DNA from: Actinomycetota bacterium
GTDB taxonomy: Bacteria; Actinomycetota; UBA4738; CADDZG01; WHSQ01
DNA length: 64,000 bases
Direction of reading: 5' to 3'
Assembly: GCA_030448085.1 (NCBI GenBank)
Contig: JAUJNU010000001.1
Coordinates: 1-64,000 of the forward strand
The position numbers and the translations under genes are program-made. Below are positions 17,461 through 26,476 of the stretch, piece after piece. Numbering within the stretch: position 1 is the first letter of the stretch; each line of letters opens with the position of its first letter. Under the pieces are notes generated by a model, which saw only the letters and a list, made by a program, of their open reading frames with translations, did no database searches and was not told the origin of the DNA.

Positions 17461-19487
17461 AAGACCTGAACGATCCTCAACGCACCGCCGCGACCCACGG
17501 CGACGGCCCCCTGTTGGTCATCGCAGGAGCGGGCAGCGGGAAGACGAAGACGCTCGCGGCCCGAGTGGCCCATCTCACCGCCTCCGGTGTTGCCCCCGAG
17601 CGGATCCTCCTTCTCACCTTCACCCGAAGGGCGGCGCGCGAGATGCTGGCGCGTGCGCAGAAGCTTCCGGGAGCGGACGCAGCGGCTCGGGTGTGGGGCG
17701 GTACGTTCCACTCGGTCGGGAACCGACTGCTTCGGATCTATGGGCGAGGCGTCGGCTTGCAACCCCGCTTCACGGTCATGGACCAATCGGATGCGGCGGA
17801 CATGATGAACCTCGTTCGCAGCGAGCTCGAGCTGGGGCAAGGCGAGCGGCGCTTTCCCAAGAAGGACACCCTCGTCGGGATCTACTCCCGGATGGTCAAC
17901 TCCGGCACGCCGCTCAGCGAGGTCCTGGAGGCTCATTTCCCCTGGTGCACCGAGCATGCCCCGGCGCTGGGAACGATCTTCCAGAGCTACACGGAGCGCA
18001 AGCGGGTCCAGGGAGTGCTCGATTACGACGACCTCCTCCTCTACTGGAACGCCCTGGCTGCGGCCCCGGGTCTCGGTGAAGAGGTCGCGGGGCTCTTCGA
18101 TCACATCCTCGTGGATGAGTATCAGGACACGAACTGGCTACAGGCGGCGATCCTGAAAAGCATGCGCAGGACCTGTAGCAATCTCATGGTCGTCGGTGAC
18201 GACGCTCAGGCGATCTACTCGTTCCGCGCCGCGACGGTTCGCAACATCATGGATTTCCCTCAGGAGTTTCCCGGCGCCACCGTCGTGAAGCTCGAGCAGA
18301 ATTACCGTTCGACACAGCCGATCCTCGATGCGTCCAACGCCGTCATCGGCCAGGCGAAACATCGGTACACGAAGGAGCTGTGGTCGAACGACATGGGCGG
18401 GCGCCGCCCGGTCCTCCAGAGCTGCGCCGACGAGCGGGATCAGTCGGCCATCATCTGCCGCAACATCCTCGAGCACAGGGAGCAGGGGACCGAGCTGATG
18501 CAGCAAGCCGTCCTCTTTCGCGCCAGCCATCACAGCGCGCTGCTGGAGATCGAGCTGGCGAAGCGGGACATCCCGTTCGTGAAGTACGGGGGGCTCAAGT
18601 TTCTCGAGGCCGCCCACGTGAAGGACCTTTTGTCGTTCCTCCGGATCCTGGAGAACCCGTGGGACGAGTTGAGCTGGTTCCGGGTCCTCCAGCTGTTGAA
18701 CGGCGTGGGGGCCGCAACGGCTCGGTCCGTCATGTCGAAGCTAGGCGTACGAAGAGGCACGGACGACGACGGGCGGTCCCCCCTCGACAGGCTCGGAACC
18801 GAGTCGCCGCGGCTTCCAACGTCCGCCCGAGTGGAGTTCGCCGGTCTGGTTGCCGCATTGCACGAGTGCGCTCCCGAGGCCATGCCGCCCGCATCGCAGA
18901 TCGAGCGCATCCGCGGCTTCTACGACGCCATCTTCCACAGGGTCTACGACAACCCGGCCCCCAGGTTGCGGGACCTCGATCAGCTGGCTCAGATAGCGGG
19001 CGGATATCAGACCCGCACGAAGTTCATCACGGAGCTCACCCTCGACCCGCCGTTGTCTACGGCCGACCAGGCCGGGCCCCCTCTTCTCGACGAGGAGTAC
19101 CTGACGCTCAGCACGATCCATTCGGCGAAGGGGTGCGAGTGGGATGTGGTCCACGTGATCCACGCGGCCGACGGGATGATTCCCTCGGACATGGCGGCGG
19201 GAAGCGAGGAGGAGGTGGAAGAGGAGCTGAGGCTCTTCTACGTGGCCCTCACGAGGGCGAGGCACTCGCTCTACGTGTACTTCCCCTTGCGCTATTACCA
19301 CCGGCCCGGGGGGATGGACGACGCCCACGGCTTCGCCCAGCTGACGAGGTTCCTGCCCCGGGAGGTCCAGAACCTTTTCGAGATGCGAAAGCCTCCTCCC
19401 TCGGAGCAAGAGGATCGGGCGGCTGAGGTCCGCCAGGGTGCACCCGCCGCCGTGGGAGCCTTTCTCTCGGGGCTGTGGAGCAACTAG
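17454..19487 (+). CDS. UvrD/PcrA-like superfamily 1 DNA helicase
   Basis: The 677-residue protein has all SF1A motifs: the Q-motif region (LNDPQRTAAT), Walker A AGAGSGKT at 24-31, the Ia motif LLTFTRRAAREM, Walker B VDEYQDTN (Asp221-Glu222), motif III VVGDDAQAIYSFRAA, motif IV QNYRSTQPIL, motif V TIHSAKGCEWDVV and motif VI VALTRARHSLYVY. It should be a 3'-5' translocase in nucleotide excision or recombinational repair. It is somewhat shorter than PcrA/UvrD (700-780) and lacks an obvious RNA polymerase-binding tail. The LexA box over its start makes it a likely SOS gene. Confidence 0.93.
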   Translation: MFEDLNDPQRTAATHGDGPLLVIAGAGSGKTKTLAARVAHLTASGVAPERILLLTFTRRAAREMLARAQKLPGADAAARVWGGTFHSVGNRLLRIYGRGVGLQPRFTVMDQSDAADMMNLVRSELELGQGERRFPKKDTLVGIYSRMVNSGTPLSEVLEAHFPWCTEHAPALGTIFQSYTERKRVQGVLDYDDLLLYWNALAAAPGLGEEVAGLFDHILVDEYQDTNWLQAAILKSMRRTCSNLMVVGDDAQAIYSFRAATVRNIMDFPQEFPGATVVKLEQNYRSTQPILDASNAVIGQAKHRYTKELWSNDMGGRRPVLQSCADERDQSAIICRNILEHREQGTELMQQAVLFRASHHSALLEIELAKRDIPFVKYGGLKFLEAAHVKDLLSFLRILENPWDELSWFRVLQLLNGVGAATARSVMSKLGVRRGTDDDGRSPLDRLGTESPRLPTSARVEFAGLVAALHECAPEAMPPASQIERIRGFYDAIFHRVYDNPAPRLRDLDQLAQIAGGYQTRTKFITELTLDPPLSTADQAGPPLLDEEYLTLSTIHSAKGCEWDVVHVIHAADGMIPSDMAAGSEEEVEEELRLFYVALTRARHSLYVYFPLRYYHRPGGMDDAHGFAQLTRFLPREVQNLFEMRKPPPSEQEDRAAEVRQGAPAAVGAFLSGLWSN

Positions 19488-19528
19488 GGCGGTAAAGGTT
19501 CTCGAGCGGGATGCCGAGGTAGGTCTGG

Positions 19529-20460
19529 ATGAGGCGCACGCGGTTCGGGCTGCTGGTCGGCGCCCTAGCGCTCGCCCTTCTCCCGGTGGGAGAGTCTCTG
19601 GCGTTGCGGCTCCCGCGAGCCCGGAACTGCCCCGTCTTCCCCTCGAACAGCGTCTGGAACAAGCAGGTCGACGAGCTTCCCGTCCATCCCAACACTCGGG
19701 CCATCGTGAGGTCGATCGGTTTGGAGGAGGGCCTGCACGCAGACTTCGGATCGGGCCGCTACAACGGGGCTCGCATCGGGATCCCGATCACCGTCGTTGA
19801 CGGTGACCAGCGCAAGCGCTACGTGGATTTCGAGTACGCGGACGAGAGCGACCGCGGCCCCTACCCGATACCTCGGGATGTGAAGATCGAGGGCGGGCGT
19901 TCCTCGACAGGCGACCGCCACGCGATCATCGTCGACAAGGACGCCTGCAAGCTATTCGAGCTATTCGCCCTCTACCCGCGCAGCGACGGCGGATGGCGTG
20001 CCGGTTCCGGCGCCATCTGGGACCTCAGGTCCAACGAGATGCGCCCACGGGGCTGGACATCGGCCGACGCCGCTGGGCTGCCGATCCTTCCCGGGCTCGC
20101 TCGGTACGACGAGGTGAGGCGCGGCGGATCGACCATGCCCCCAGATTCACCGTCAGCCGTTCCAGGCGCGGCACATCTATCCCGCGCCATTTCGCGAGCA
20201 ACCTCGACTCACGGGAACTCCCTCCGATGGGGCTTCGTCTAAGACTGAAGCGGGGATTCGACATCAGTGGTTTCCCGCGGCAGACGAGGATCGTCCTCGA
20301 GGCGCTGAAGCGCTACGGGATGATCGTCGCGGACAATGGCTCCGATTGGTTCATCAGCGGAGCTCCGAACAGGAACTGGAACAACGATGCCCTCCATGAG
20401 ATCGGTCGAGTCCTCGGCTCCAACTTCGAGGTCGTCGACACCAGCAACCTTCGCCCGTAG
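19529..20460 (+). CDS. Secreted protein of unknown function (one frameshift)
   Basis: From ATG 19529 the protein has a signal peptide (RRTRFGLLVGALALALLPVGESLA) and a globular domain with CPVFPSNSVWNKQVDELPVH and GDRHAIIVDKDACKLFELFA. The frame slips near 20128. The continuation FASNLDSRELPPMGLRLRLK, FDISGFPRQTRIVLEAL and MIVADNGSDWFISGAPNRNW ends at TAG 20458-20460, restoring about 310 residues. The composition suggests an extracellular enzyme or binding protein, but I recognise no family. Its last 65 bases overlap the cupredoxin gene, suggesting joint expression. Confidence 0.7.
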
Positions 20461-20857
20461 GCACCGCCCCCTCCTGCTGTCGCTGGCCTGTCTCGCCTCG
20501 TTCGTCTCCTGTTCCGAGCGGCCCGAGGCCACCGAGCCCGTCCGAGTGGTCATAGAGAAGTCGTTGTTCGAACCGTCGAGGATCGAGGTCAAAGCCGGGA
20601 CCACGGTGACCTTCGTGGTTCGGAACGGTGACCCGATCGATCACGAGTTCCTCATCGGCGACGAGGCCGCGCAGCGGGCTCACGAGAAGGGGGCGGAGGC
20701 CCACCACGGGGCCAAGCCCGGAGAGATCTCGATACCCGCGGGCGAGGAGCGTTCGACCACCTTCACGTTCGAGGAGCCGGGACGGCTCATCTTCGGCTGT
20801 CACCTCCCCGGCCACTACCGCTACGGGATGAGAGGGGTCATCGAGATCCAGGGTTAG
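20396..20857 (+). CDS. Secreted cupredoxin-domain protein
   Basis: The protein of about 153 residues has a polar N-terminus, a hydrophobic segment with a possible lipobox-like Cys (LLLSLACLASFVSC) and a plastocyanin-like domain. The domain shows type 1 copper ligands: His in DHEF, then Cys, His and Met in CHLPGHYRYGM. A His-rich loop (HEKGAEAHHG) lies between them. It probably carries electrons or buffers copper outside the membrane. The start is uncertain (ATG 20396 or 20387); both lie inside the preceding gene in another frame. Its stop overlaps the stop of the convergent calcium-binding gene by 4 bases. Confidence 0.8.
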   Translation: MRSVESSAPTSRSSTPATFARRHRPLLLSLACLASFVSCSERPEATEPVRVVIEKSLFEPSRIEVKAGTTVTFVVRNGDPIDHEFLIGDEAAQRAHEKGAEAHHGAKPGEISIPAGEERSTTFTFEEPGRLIFGCHLPGHYRYGMRGVIEIQG

Positions 20858-21594
20858 CCGCGGCCCACCTCGACGACTTCGCAGCTCCGTTCGACCTTGT
20901 CGTCGCTATCGGCGAAGACGAGGTCCTGGCCGTCGCCGCAGCGGACCCTGTCGCGCCTGCCGTCTCGGGAGTAGAAGACATCGTCGCCGCCCCAGCCGGT
21001 GGCGAAGTCCTGACCCCGTCCCGGATAGACGTTGTCGTTCCCCGACCCGCCGACGAGCACGTCCGAGCCGCCTTCCCCGAACATATCGTCGTCGTCCCAC
21101 TGACCCTCGAGCCGATCCTCTCCCCAGCCCCCGGACAGGTGGTCGTCTCCATCGCGGCCCTTCAGCACGTCCGTCTGGCCGTGACCCTTCATGTCGTCGT
21201 CCCCCGGCCCCCCGTAGAGAACGTCCTCGTCTTCGTTGCCCACCATGGCGTCGGACCCTGCCCCACCGAAGAGGACATCCGCTCCCGTGCCGCCCCGCAC
21301 CGAGTCCGCCCCCGTGACCCCGATCAAACGGTCGTCGCCGTCCTCCCCGAAGAGGACGTCCAGGCCCCCGTCACCCTGGACGAGGTCGTCGCCCTCTCCG
21401 CCGTAGAGCACGTCGTCTCCCCGGAAGCCGGCCACTATGTCGTTTCCGGCGTCACCGGGGTGCGTGTCGTCCTGAGCCGAGCATTCGATGCGGTCGCTAC
21501 CCGACGTTCCCGGGGTGCAGCGACCGGCGGTTGCCACAGACGACGAGGTGGGAAGGAGGAGGAAGGCAAGTGTGGCGAGCACAAGGGAGCGCAT
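20854..21594 (-). CDS. Secreted RTX-type calcium-binding repeat protein
   Basis: The 246-residue protein has a signal peptide (RSLVLATLAFLLLPTSSSVATAG) and about 18 tandem nonapeptides of the form GGxGxDxLx, for example GGEGDDLVQ and GGAGSDAMV. These fold into a parallel beta-roll that binds Ca2+ between turns. A Cys-containing cap (VRCGDGQDLV...VERSCEVVEV) ends it. It has no enzymatic domain and a general Sec signal rather than a type I secretion signal, as expected in a Gram-positive. A structural or Ca-sensing surface role is inferred. The ATG start at 21594 follows aaagga. Confidence 0.88.
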   Translation of the reverse strand: MRSLVLATLAFLLLPTSSSVATAGRCTPGTSGSDRIECSAQDDTHPGDAGNDIVAGFRGDDVLYGGEGDDLVQGDGGLDVLFGEDGDDRLIGVTGADSVRGGTGADVLFGGAGSDAMVGNEDEDVLYGGPGDDDMKGHGQTDVLKGRDGDDHLSGGWGEDRLEGQWDDDDMFGEGGSDVLVGGSGNDNVYPGRGQDFATGWGGDDVFYSRDGRRDRVRCGDGQDLVFADSDDKVERSCEVVEVGRG

Positions 21595-21685
21595 GTGGTT
21601 CCTTTCGTCGGGTGCAGGAGCTAGCAGCTAAGCCCGAGTTGATCCCGCTGCGTGTGGCACCGTGCACTCCACCGGTGCCAGGTCG

Positions 21686-22539
21686 CTAACCCAGGGTGAT
21701 GAGGGCGACGCTGACGAGCGCTAGCCCCAGGCCCGCGACCTGCACGGGCTGCATCCGTTCCTTCAGCACGACCCGCGCGAGCAGGACCGTCATCGCCGGG
21801 TACATCGAGGTCAGGACCGCCACGAGCGACAGGAGACCCTCTCTAGTAGCCAGCAGGTAGAGAAGGTTCGCGCCCGCGTCGAAGAGACCTGAGCCTGCGA
21901 TCCCCATCCCGGTCCCGGGGGCGGGGCTGAGGGGCGTCCTTGTCACGAGGACCGCTATCGCTATGAGCGCTAGGGACGAGGCGCGCGCGCCGGCGAGCGG
22001 CCACAGCCCTCCGCCCGATGCCCCGCCGAGGAATATGAAGAAGGCTCCGAAGGCGAGGCCTGCGCCGAGGGCGTGGAAGATGCCGTTCGTCCCAGGGCCG
22101 CCGGGCTTCGGGCCTCCCGCTCCCGCGTCGGGATCGGGGGCCGAGGAGACGAGGGTGACTGCCACGAGCGCCGATGCGATGCCCACCAGCGCGAGCGGCC
22201 CCGGGCGGTCCCCCGTGAGCAGGCCGAACAGAAGGGGGACCGCTGCAGCCTCGACGGCGGTGATCGGAGCGAACACGCTCATCCGCCCCTCGCAAGCCCG
22301 GCGTACAAGAGCACCACGCCCACGGCTCCGGCGATCCCTGCGTGGCGGCGCCCCAAGCGAGGTCCGTCCCCGGCCGAGACCCGTCGTGGAGGAGGACGAA
22401 TGTGGTCACGAGGGTGGCCGTCCCGATCACTTGAGCGATGAGAACGACGCACAGAACGCGGTTCCTACGGGTGACGAGGCCGCCCAAGAAGTCCGCCGCC
22501 CCGTAGGTAAGCGCTGCCCAGCGCGAGGACGATCTCCAT
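21686..22539 (-). CDS. EamA/DMT-superfamily permease (frameshifted)
   Basis: The minus strand from ATG 22539 (EIVLALGSA) continues after a slip near 22518 as GGLVTRRNRVLCVVLIAQVI, and after another near 22290 as FAPITAVEAAAVPLLFGLL. It runs on to VLTSMYPAMTVLLARVVLKE, the hallmark C-terminal EamA helix pair, and ends at TAG 21686. About 285 residues and nine to ten helices are restored. DMT transporters export or import small metabolites; the substrate is unknown. Confidence 0.8.
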
Positions 22540-22648
22540 CCCCTTATCTTCGGATGAAGAGAGAGGCCCCGTTACCGCTTACAATCTGGGCTGACCTCTT
22601 TGGGGCCCCCGGCGGGCTCCCTCCCTTTGGAACGTCGAGGAGTTATCC

Positions 22649-24490
22649 ATGCGCACGCGCGCGGACTTGCGGAACGTAGCGATAGTCGCCCATGTGGACC
22701 ATGGGAAAACGACCTTGGTCGACGCCATGCTGTGGCAGTCGGGGGTGTTCCGCGCGAACCAGGACGTCAACGAGCGCGTCATGGACTCGATGGACCTTGA
22801 GCGCGAGAAGGGCATCACGATCCTCGCCAAGAACACGGCGGTGCGGTACGGGGACGTCAAGATCAACATCATCGACACGCCCGGCCACGCCGACTTCGGC
22901 GGTGAGGTGGAGCGCGGGCTCACGATGGTCGACGGGGTGCTGCTCCTGGTCGATGCGAGTGAAGGCCCGCTGCCTCAGACCCGCTTCGTCCTCCGGAAAG
23001 CCCTTGAGGCGAAGCTCCCGGTGATCCTCGTGGTCAACAAGGTGGACCGCCCCGACGCCCGGATAGCCGAGGTCGTGGACGAGGTTTACGAGCTGTTCAT
23101 GGACCTCGATGCCGACGAGGCTCAGATCGAGTTCCCGATCGTCTACACGAACGCGAAGGCCGGCACCGCGAGCCTGAAGCAAGGTGAGCAGGAGGAGAAT
23201 CTGAAGCCCCTCTTCGAGGTCATCATCGGGACGACCCCGCCCCCCTCGTATGACGAGTCCCATCCTCTGCAGGCGCTCGTGACGAACCTGGACGCTTCTC
23301 CCTACGTTGGCCGGCTCGCTCTCTGCAGGATGTATCACGGGACGATCCGCAGGGGAGATCCCGTGTCCTGGTGCAGGGCCGACGGGACGATCGAGCGGGT
23401 GAAGATCACCGAGCTCTACGTGACGGAGGCCCTCGACCGGGTGGACGCGGAAGAGGCCGGCCCCGGTGAGATCTTCGCCATCGCCGGCCTACCCGACGTG
23501 ACGATCGGCGAAACCCTCGCCGACGCAGACGACCCGAGGCCGCTGCCGGTCAGCCACTTCGACGACCCCAGCATCTCGATGACGATCGGGATCAACACGT
23601 CGCCGCTCGCGGGCAAGGAAGGCTCGAAGTTGACGGCTCGGCAGGTGCGGAACCGCCTCGATCAAGAGCTTGTCGGCAACGTCTCGCTTCGGATCCTCGA
23701 AACGGAGAGGCCGGACGCATGGGAGGTCCAGGGCCGAGGCGAGCTCCAGCTCGCAGTGCTCGTGGAGCTGATGCGCCGAGAGGGCTTCGAGCTGACCGTG
23801 GGCAAGCCCCAAGTTGTAACCCGGGAGATCGACGGGCGGCTCTGTGAGCCCGTTGAGCACGTGACGATCGACGTCCCCGACGAGCACCTGGGGGCGGTCA
23901 CTCAGATGCTCGCGGGCCGCAAAGGGGCACTCCAGCAGATGGTCAACCACGGCACCGGGTGGGTGCGCCTCGAGTACCGCGTGCCGGCCCGGGGCCTGAT
24001 CGGTTTCCGGACGGAGTTCCTCACGGACACCCGCGGCACCGGTCTCCTGCACCACGTCTTCGACGGCTACGAGCCCTGGTACGGGGACTTGAGGACCCGC
24101 CCGAGTGGCAGCCTGGTGTCCGACCGGAGGGGGATGACCACGTCCTACGCACTGCACGCACTGTCCGAGCGGGGAACGATGTTCGTGCCGCCCGGCGTGG
24201 AGGTCTACGAGGGGATGATCGTCGGCGAGAACACACGGTCTGAGGACATGGACGTCAACCCGACGAAAGAGAAGAAGCTGACGAACATGCGCTCGTCCAC
24301 CGGCGACGAGCTGGTCCGGCTCGTCCCCCACCGTTTGCTGTCGCTGGAGCAGGCTCTCGAGTTCATTCGCGACGACGAGTGTGTCGAGGTCACCCCGGGA
24401 AGCGTGCGTCTGCGCAAGGTGCTTCTCGTCGGCTCCGACAGGACCAAAGCCGGCCGCAGCCAGGCTCGGTCCCGTCTCTCGACCGTTTAG
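22649..24490 (+). CDS. typA: TypA/BipA ribosome-binding GTPase
   Basis: The 613-residue protein is complete. The G1 motif is [12 protein letters not shown], the G3 [14 protein letters not shown] and the G4 [12 protein letters not shown]-like domains II, III and V follow, then the TypA-specific C-terminal domain ([36 protein letters not shown]). BipA assists 50S subunit assembly and stress or cold growth. The ATG at 22649 follows gtcgaggag. Confidence 0.97.
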   Translation: MRTRADLRNVAIVAHVDHGKTTLVDAMLWQSGVFRANQDVNERVMDSMDLEREKGITILAKNTAVRYGDVKINIIDTPGHADFGGEVERGLTMVDGVLLLVDASEGPLPQTRFVLRKALEAKLPVILVVNKVDRPDARIAEVVDEVYELFMDLDADEAQIEFPIVYTNAKAGTASLKQGEQEENLKPLFEVIIGTTPPPSYDESHPLQALVTNLDASPYVGRLALCRMYHGTIRRGDPVSWCRADGTIERVKITELYVTEALDRVDAEEAGPGEIFAIAGLPDVTIGETLADADDPRPLPVSHFDDPSISMTIGINTSPLAGKEGSKLTARQVRNRLDQELVGNVSLRILETERPDAWEVQGRGELQLAVLVELMRREGFELTVGKPQVVTREIDGRLCEPVEHVTIDVPDEHLGAVTQMLAGRKGALQQMVNHGTGWVRLEYRVPARGLIGFRTEFLTDTRGTGLLHHVFDGYEPWYGDLRTRPSGSLVSDRRGMTTSYALHALSERGTMFVPPGVEVYEGMIVGENTRSEDMDVNPTKEKKLTNMRSSTGDELVRLVPHRLLSLEQALEFIRDDECVEVTPGSVRLRKVLLVGSDRTKAGRSQARSRLSTV

Positions 24491-24526
24491 CTTTTCGTAT
24501 CTCGCCGACTCGGCGATGATTGTTGG

Positions 24527-24847
24527 ATGAACCGCAGGCTCGCGCCCGTTCTCCTCATGCTTCTGCTCGCCCTCGGCCTGATGCTGGGCCTGGCCTCTTC
24601 GGCCGTCGCTCAGAAAGCAGACCCCGGGAAACCGGGCAAGGGCAAGGGGGGGAGTGTGCACGAGGACCTTCACGGGGGCGGGGGCCACGGCGGCAAGAAA
24701 GCGAAGCCAGAGCCCAAGAGCCGGCGCCGTCAGGATGACGGCTTCCCCATCAAGTGGCTGGCCATCTCCCTCGGGGTCTCGGCCCTCATCGGTGCTGCCG
24801 GAGCGCAGATCTCCGGCGACATCCTCGGGCCCCCGAGGCCCGGTTAG
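24527..24847 (+). CDS. Small exported or membrane protein
   Basis: The 106-residue protein has an N-terminal signal or anchor helix (LAPVLLMLLLALGLMLGLAS), a middle section rich in Lys, Gly, His and Pro (GKGKGGSVHEDLHGGGGHGG) and a C-terminal hydrophobic helix (IKWLAISLGVSALIGAAGA). It may span the membrane once or twice. No family is recognised. Its stop overlaps the stop of the convergent SRPBCC gene. Confidence 0.6.
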   Translation: MNRRLAPVLLMLLLALGLMLGLASSAVAQKADPGKPGKGKGGSVHEDLHGGGGHGGKKAKPEPKSRRRQDDGFPIKWLAISLGVSALIGAAGAQISGDILGPPRPG

Positions 24848-25296
24848 CCGGGGCTAGACGGGGAGAGCGTCCGCTCGAGGTTCGCCAAGAGCATCCGCTG
24901 CATGCGGCGCAGCCTGTACTTGAGGAAGGCCGACAACACCCTGCCGGACACCCCCCGCGGGAGGTCCACCTCGAGCCTGTGGGTGAGGAGAGACCCCCCT
25001 TCCTCCCCCTCCACTATCTCGTACCGGACCTTCATCCGGATCCCGACGATGACGTCCTGCTCCATCCCCTCGGGAGCCACCCCCGTGATGTCGGCGCGAC
25101 CGGCAACGCGGAAGCCGAGCATGCTGGCATCTCCGATGACTGCCTCCCCGGGGGTCAGCTCCGCAGGGCCGGTGGTGGCGAGGATCTCGGGTTGCCAGGT
25201 GGGCCACGTGGAGGGGTCCCGCAAGAGGGCCAGCACCTGGGGGCCGGACGCCGGCACCTTCGTCGTGCCCGAGATCGAGTAGCGGGAGGAGGCTAC
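24844..25296 (-). CDS. SRPBCC (START-like) domain protein
   Basis: About 150 residues show the helix-grip fold pattern of polyketide cyclase/START-like proteins: YSISGTTKVPASGPQVLALL, WPTWQPEIL, VRYEIVEGEEGG and a long C-terminal helix ending FLKYRLRRMQRMLLANLERT. These proteins bind hydrophobic ligands. No ATG, GTG or TTG start is evident close to 25296; the frame emerges from the end of the NlpC/P60 gene, so a start codon may be lost to a base error. Ligand unknown. Confidence 0.7.
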   Translation of the reverse strand, partial: VASSRYSISGTTKVPASGPQVLALLRDPSTWPTWQPEILATTGPAELTPGEAVIGDASMLGFRVAGRADITGVAPEGMEQDVIVGIRMKVRYEIVEGEEGGSLLTHRLEVDLPRGVSGRVLSAFLKYRLRRMQRMLLANLERTLSPSSPG

Positions 25297-26405
25297 GGTC
25301 GCCCCGCTCCCACGTAGTCCGGCCGGTACGCATCGTTGATGCGTACCTGCGAGCCCGTGTAAGGCGCCTCGACCATCCGGCCGTTCCCGATGTACATCGC
25401 AACGTGGTGGATCGGGCTGCCGAAGAAGAGGAGGTCGCCCGGTTGCCAGTCGTTCTGGGCCACCCGCGGTGTGGCCGCGTACTGCGCTCCAGAGTTGTGG
25501 GGGAGCGAAACGCCGGCGTGGGCCCAGGCCCATAGCGTGAGGCCCGAGCAATCGTAGGAGTCGGGCCCCTCCGCCCCCCATCGGTACGGCTTGCCCATCT
25601 GGGAGAGCGCGGCGTCGACCGCGGCTTGCGCCCCGCCGTTGGGAGCGGGAGCGGCCTCTATCGGATCGGCCGGCTCGGCGGGTGCTGCGGGGGCGGGTGG
25701 TGCGGGGGCGGGGGCGGCGGCCTCGGCCTCTTCCTGGGCTCGCTCGGCCGCCCGGGCGGCAGTGGCCGCTCTTCTCGCTTCGGCCCTCGCGACGCGCTCG
25801 CGGCGGGCCTCCGCCCGGGCGATCACCTCGTTCAGCTGCGCGATCTCGTCCTGCTGGGACGCGACCTTGGCCTCGATCTCCTCTCTCAGGGAGGCGAGGC
25901 GGTTCTCCTCGGCCTGAGCCTCGATGGTCGCCTCCTCGAGGATCTCGACCTTGCTGTCGAGGAGGGCCTTATCCACCGCGAGCCGCTCGAACACCTTCGA
26001 CTGCTCGGTCTCCGAGGACTCCAGGTACTGCAGCCGTTGCTCGATCTGAGCCGGGCTGTCGGAGGACAGGACTGCCTCGAAGGCGCTCTCGGAGGCGCCG
26101 CCGCCCTTGTAGAGCTCGACCGCGAGAGCAACGGCGGCCCCCTCTTTGGTGACCATCCTCGACCTGATGCCCCGCACCGCTCGGTCGGCGAAGGCGATCT
26201 TCGCCCTCAGGAGGTCGAGCTCGTCGTGGACGAGGTTGTACCTCTCGACAACGATCTCGAACTCCCGCTCCAGCTCCATGAGACGCGCCTCTGCGGCCTC
26301 GAGCTCGGCGCGGCTCGGCTCGGCTCCCGAGGGCGCCGGCATGCCGACCAGAGCCAGGCAGAACATGAGGGACGTGGCGACAAGGGCAATGATCCTGCGG
26401 GTCAT
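25293..26405 (-). CDS. RipA-like coiled-coil NlpC/P60 peptidoglycan endopeptidase
   Basis: Taking ATG 26405 gives 370 residues with a signal peptide (RRIIALVATSLMFCLALVG...SGA). A coiled-coil domain of about 190 residues follows (LEAAEARLMELEREFEIVVE onward), then an Ala/Pro-rich linker and an NlpC/P60 domain with catalytic Cys286 (SYDCSGLTLW) and His334 (HHVAMYIGNG). This architecture matches mycobacterial RipA and related daughter-cell-separation hydrolases, where the coiled coil controls access to the active site. The ATG follows gggtgag. It sits at the edge of the glucan island but is probably independent. Confidence 0.9.
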   Translation of the reverse strand: MTRRIIALVATSLMFCLALVGMPAPSGAEPSRAELEAAEARLMELEREFEIVVERYNLVHDELDLLRAKIAFADRAVRGIRSRMVTKEGAAVALAVELYKGGGASESAFEAVLSSDSPAQIEQRLQYLESSETEQSKVFERLAVDKALLDSKVEILEEATIEAQAEENRLASLREEIEAKVASQQDEIAQLNEVIARAEARRERVARAEARRAATAARAAERAQEEAEAAAPAPAPPAPAAPAEPADPIEAAPAPNGGAQAAVDAALSQMGKPYRWGAEGPDSYDCSGLTLWAWAHAGVSLPHNSGAQYAATPRVAQNDWQPGDLLFFGSPIHHVAMYIGNGRMVEAPYTGSQVRINDAYRPDYVGAGRP

Positions 26406-26476
26406 CCAGCTCACCCTACCCGCGCGGCCTCTCGTGTCTCCGGGCGAAAACCCGGGAAGCGGAGGCCCGCCCGTTT

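Noticed and set aside
20854..21540. Regular repeats that could suggest a CRISPR array
   Set aside because: The period is 27 bases in frame and encodes GGxGxDxxx nonapeptides; there are no spacers or identical repeats.
23489..24688. 399-residue minus-strand frame opposite typA
   Set aside because: It is an antisense shadow of a universally conserved gene.
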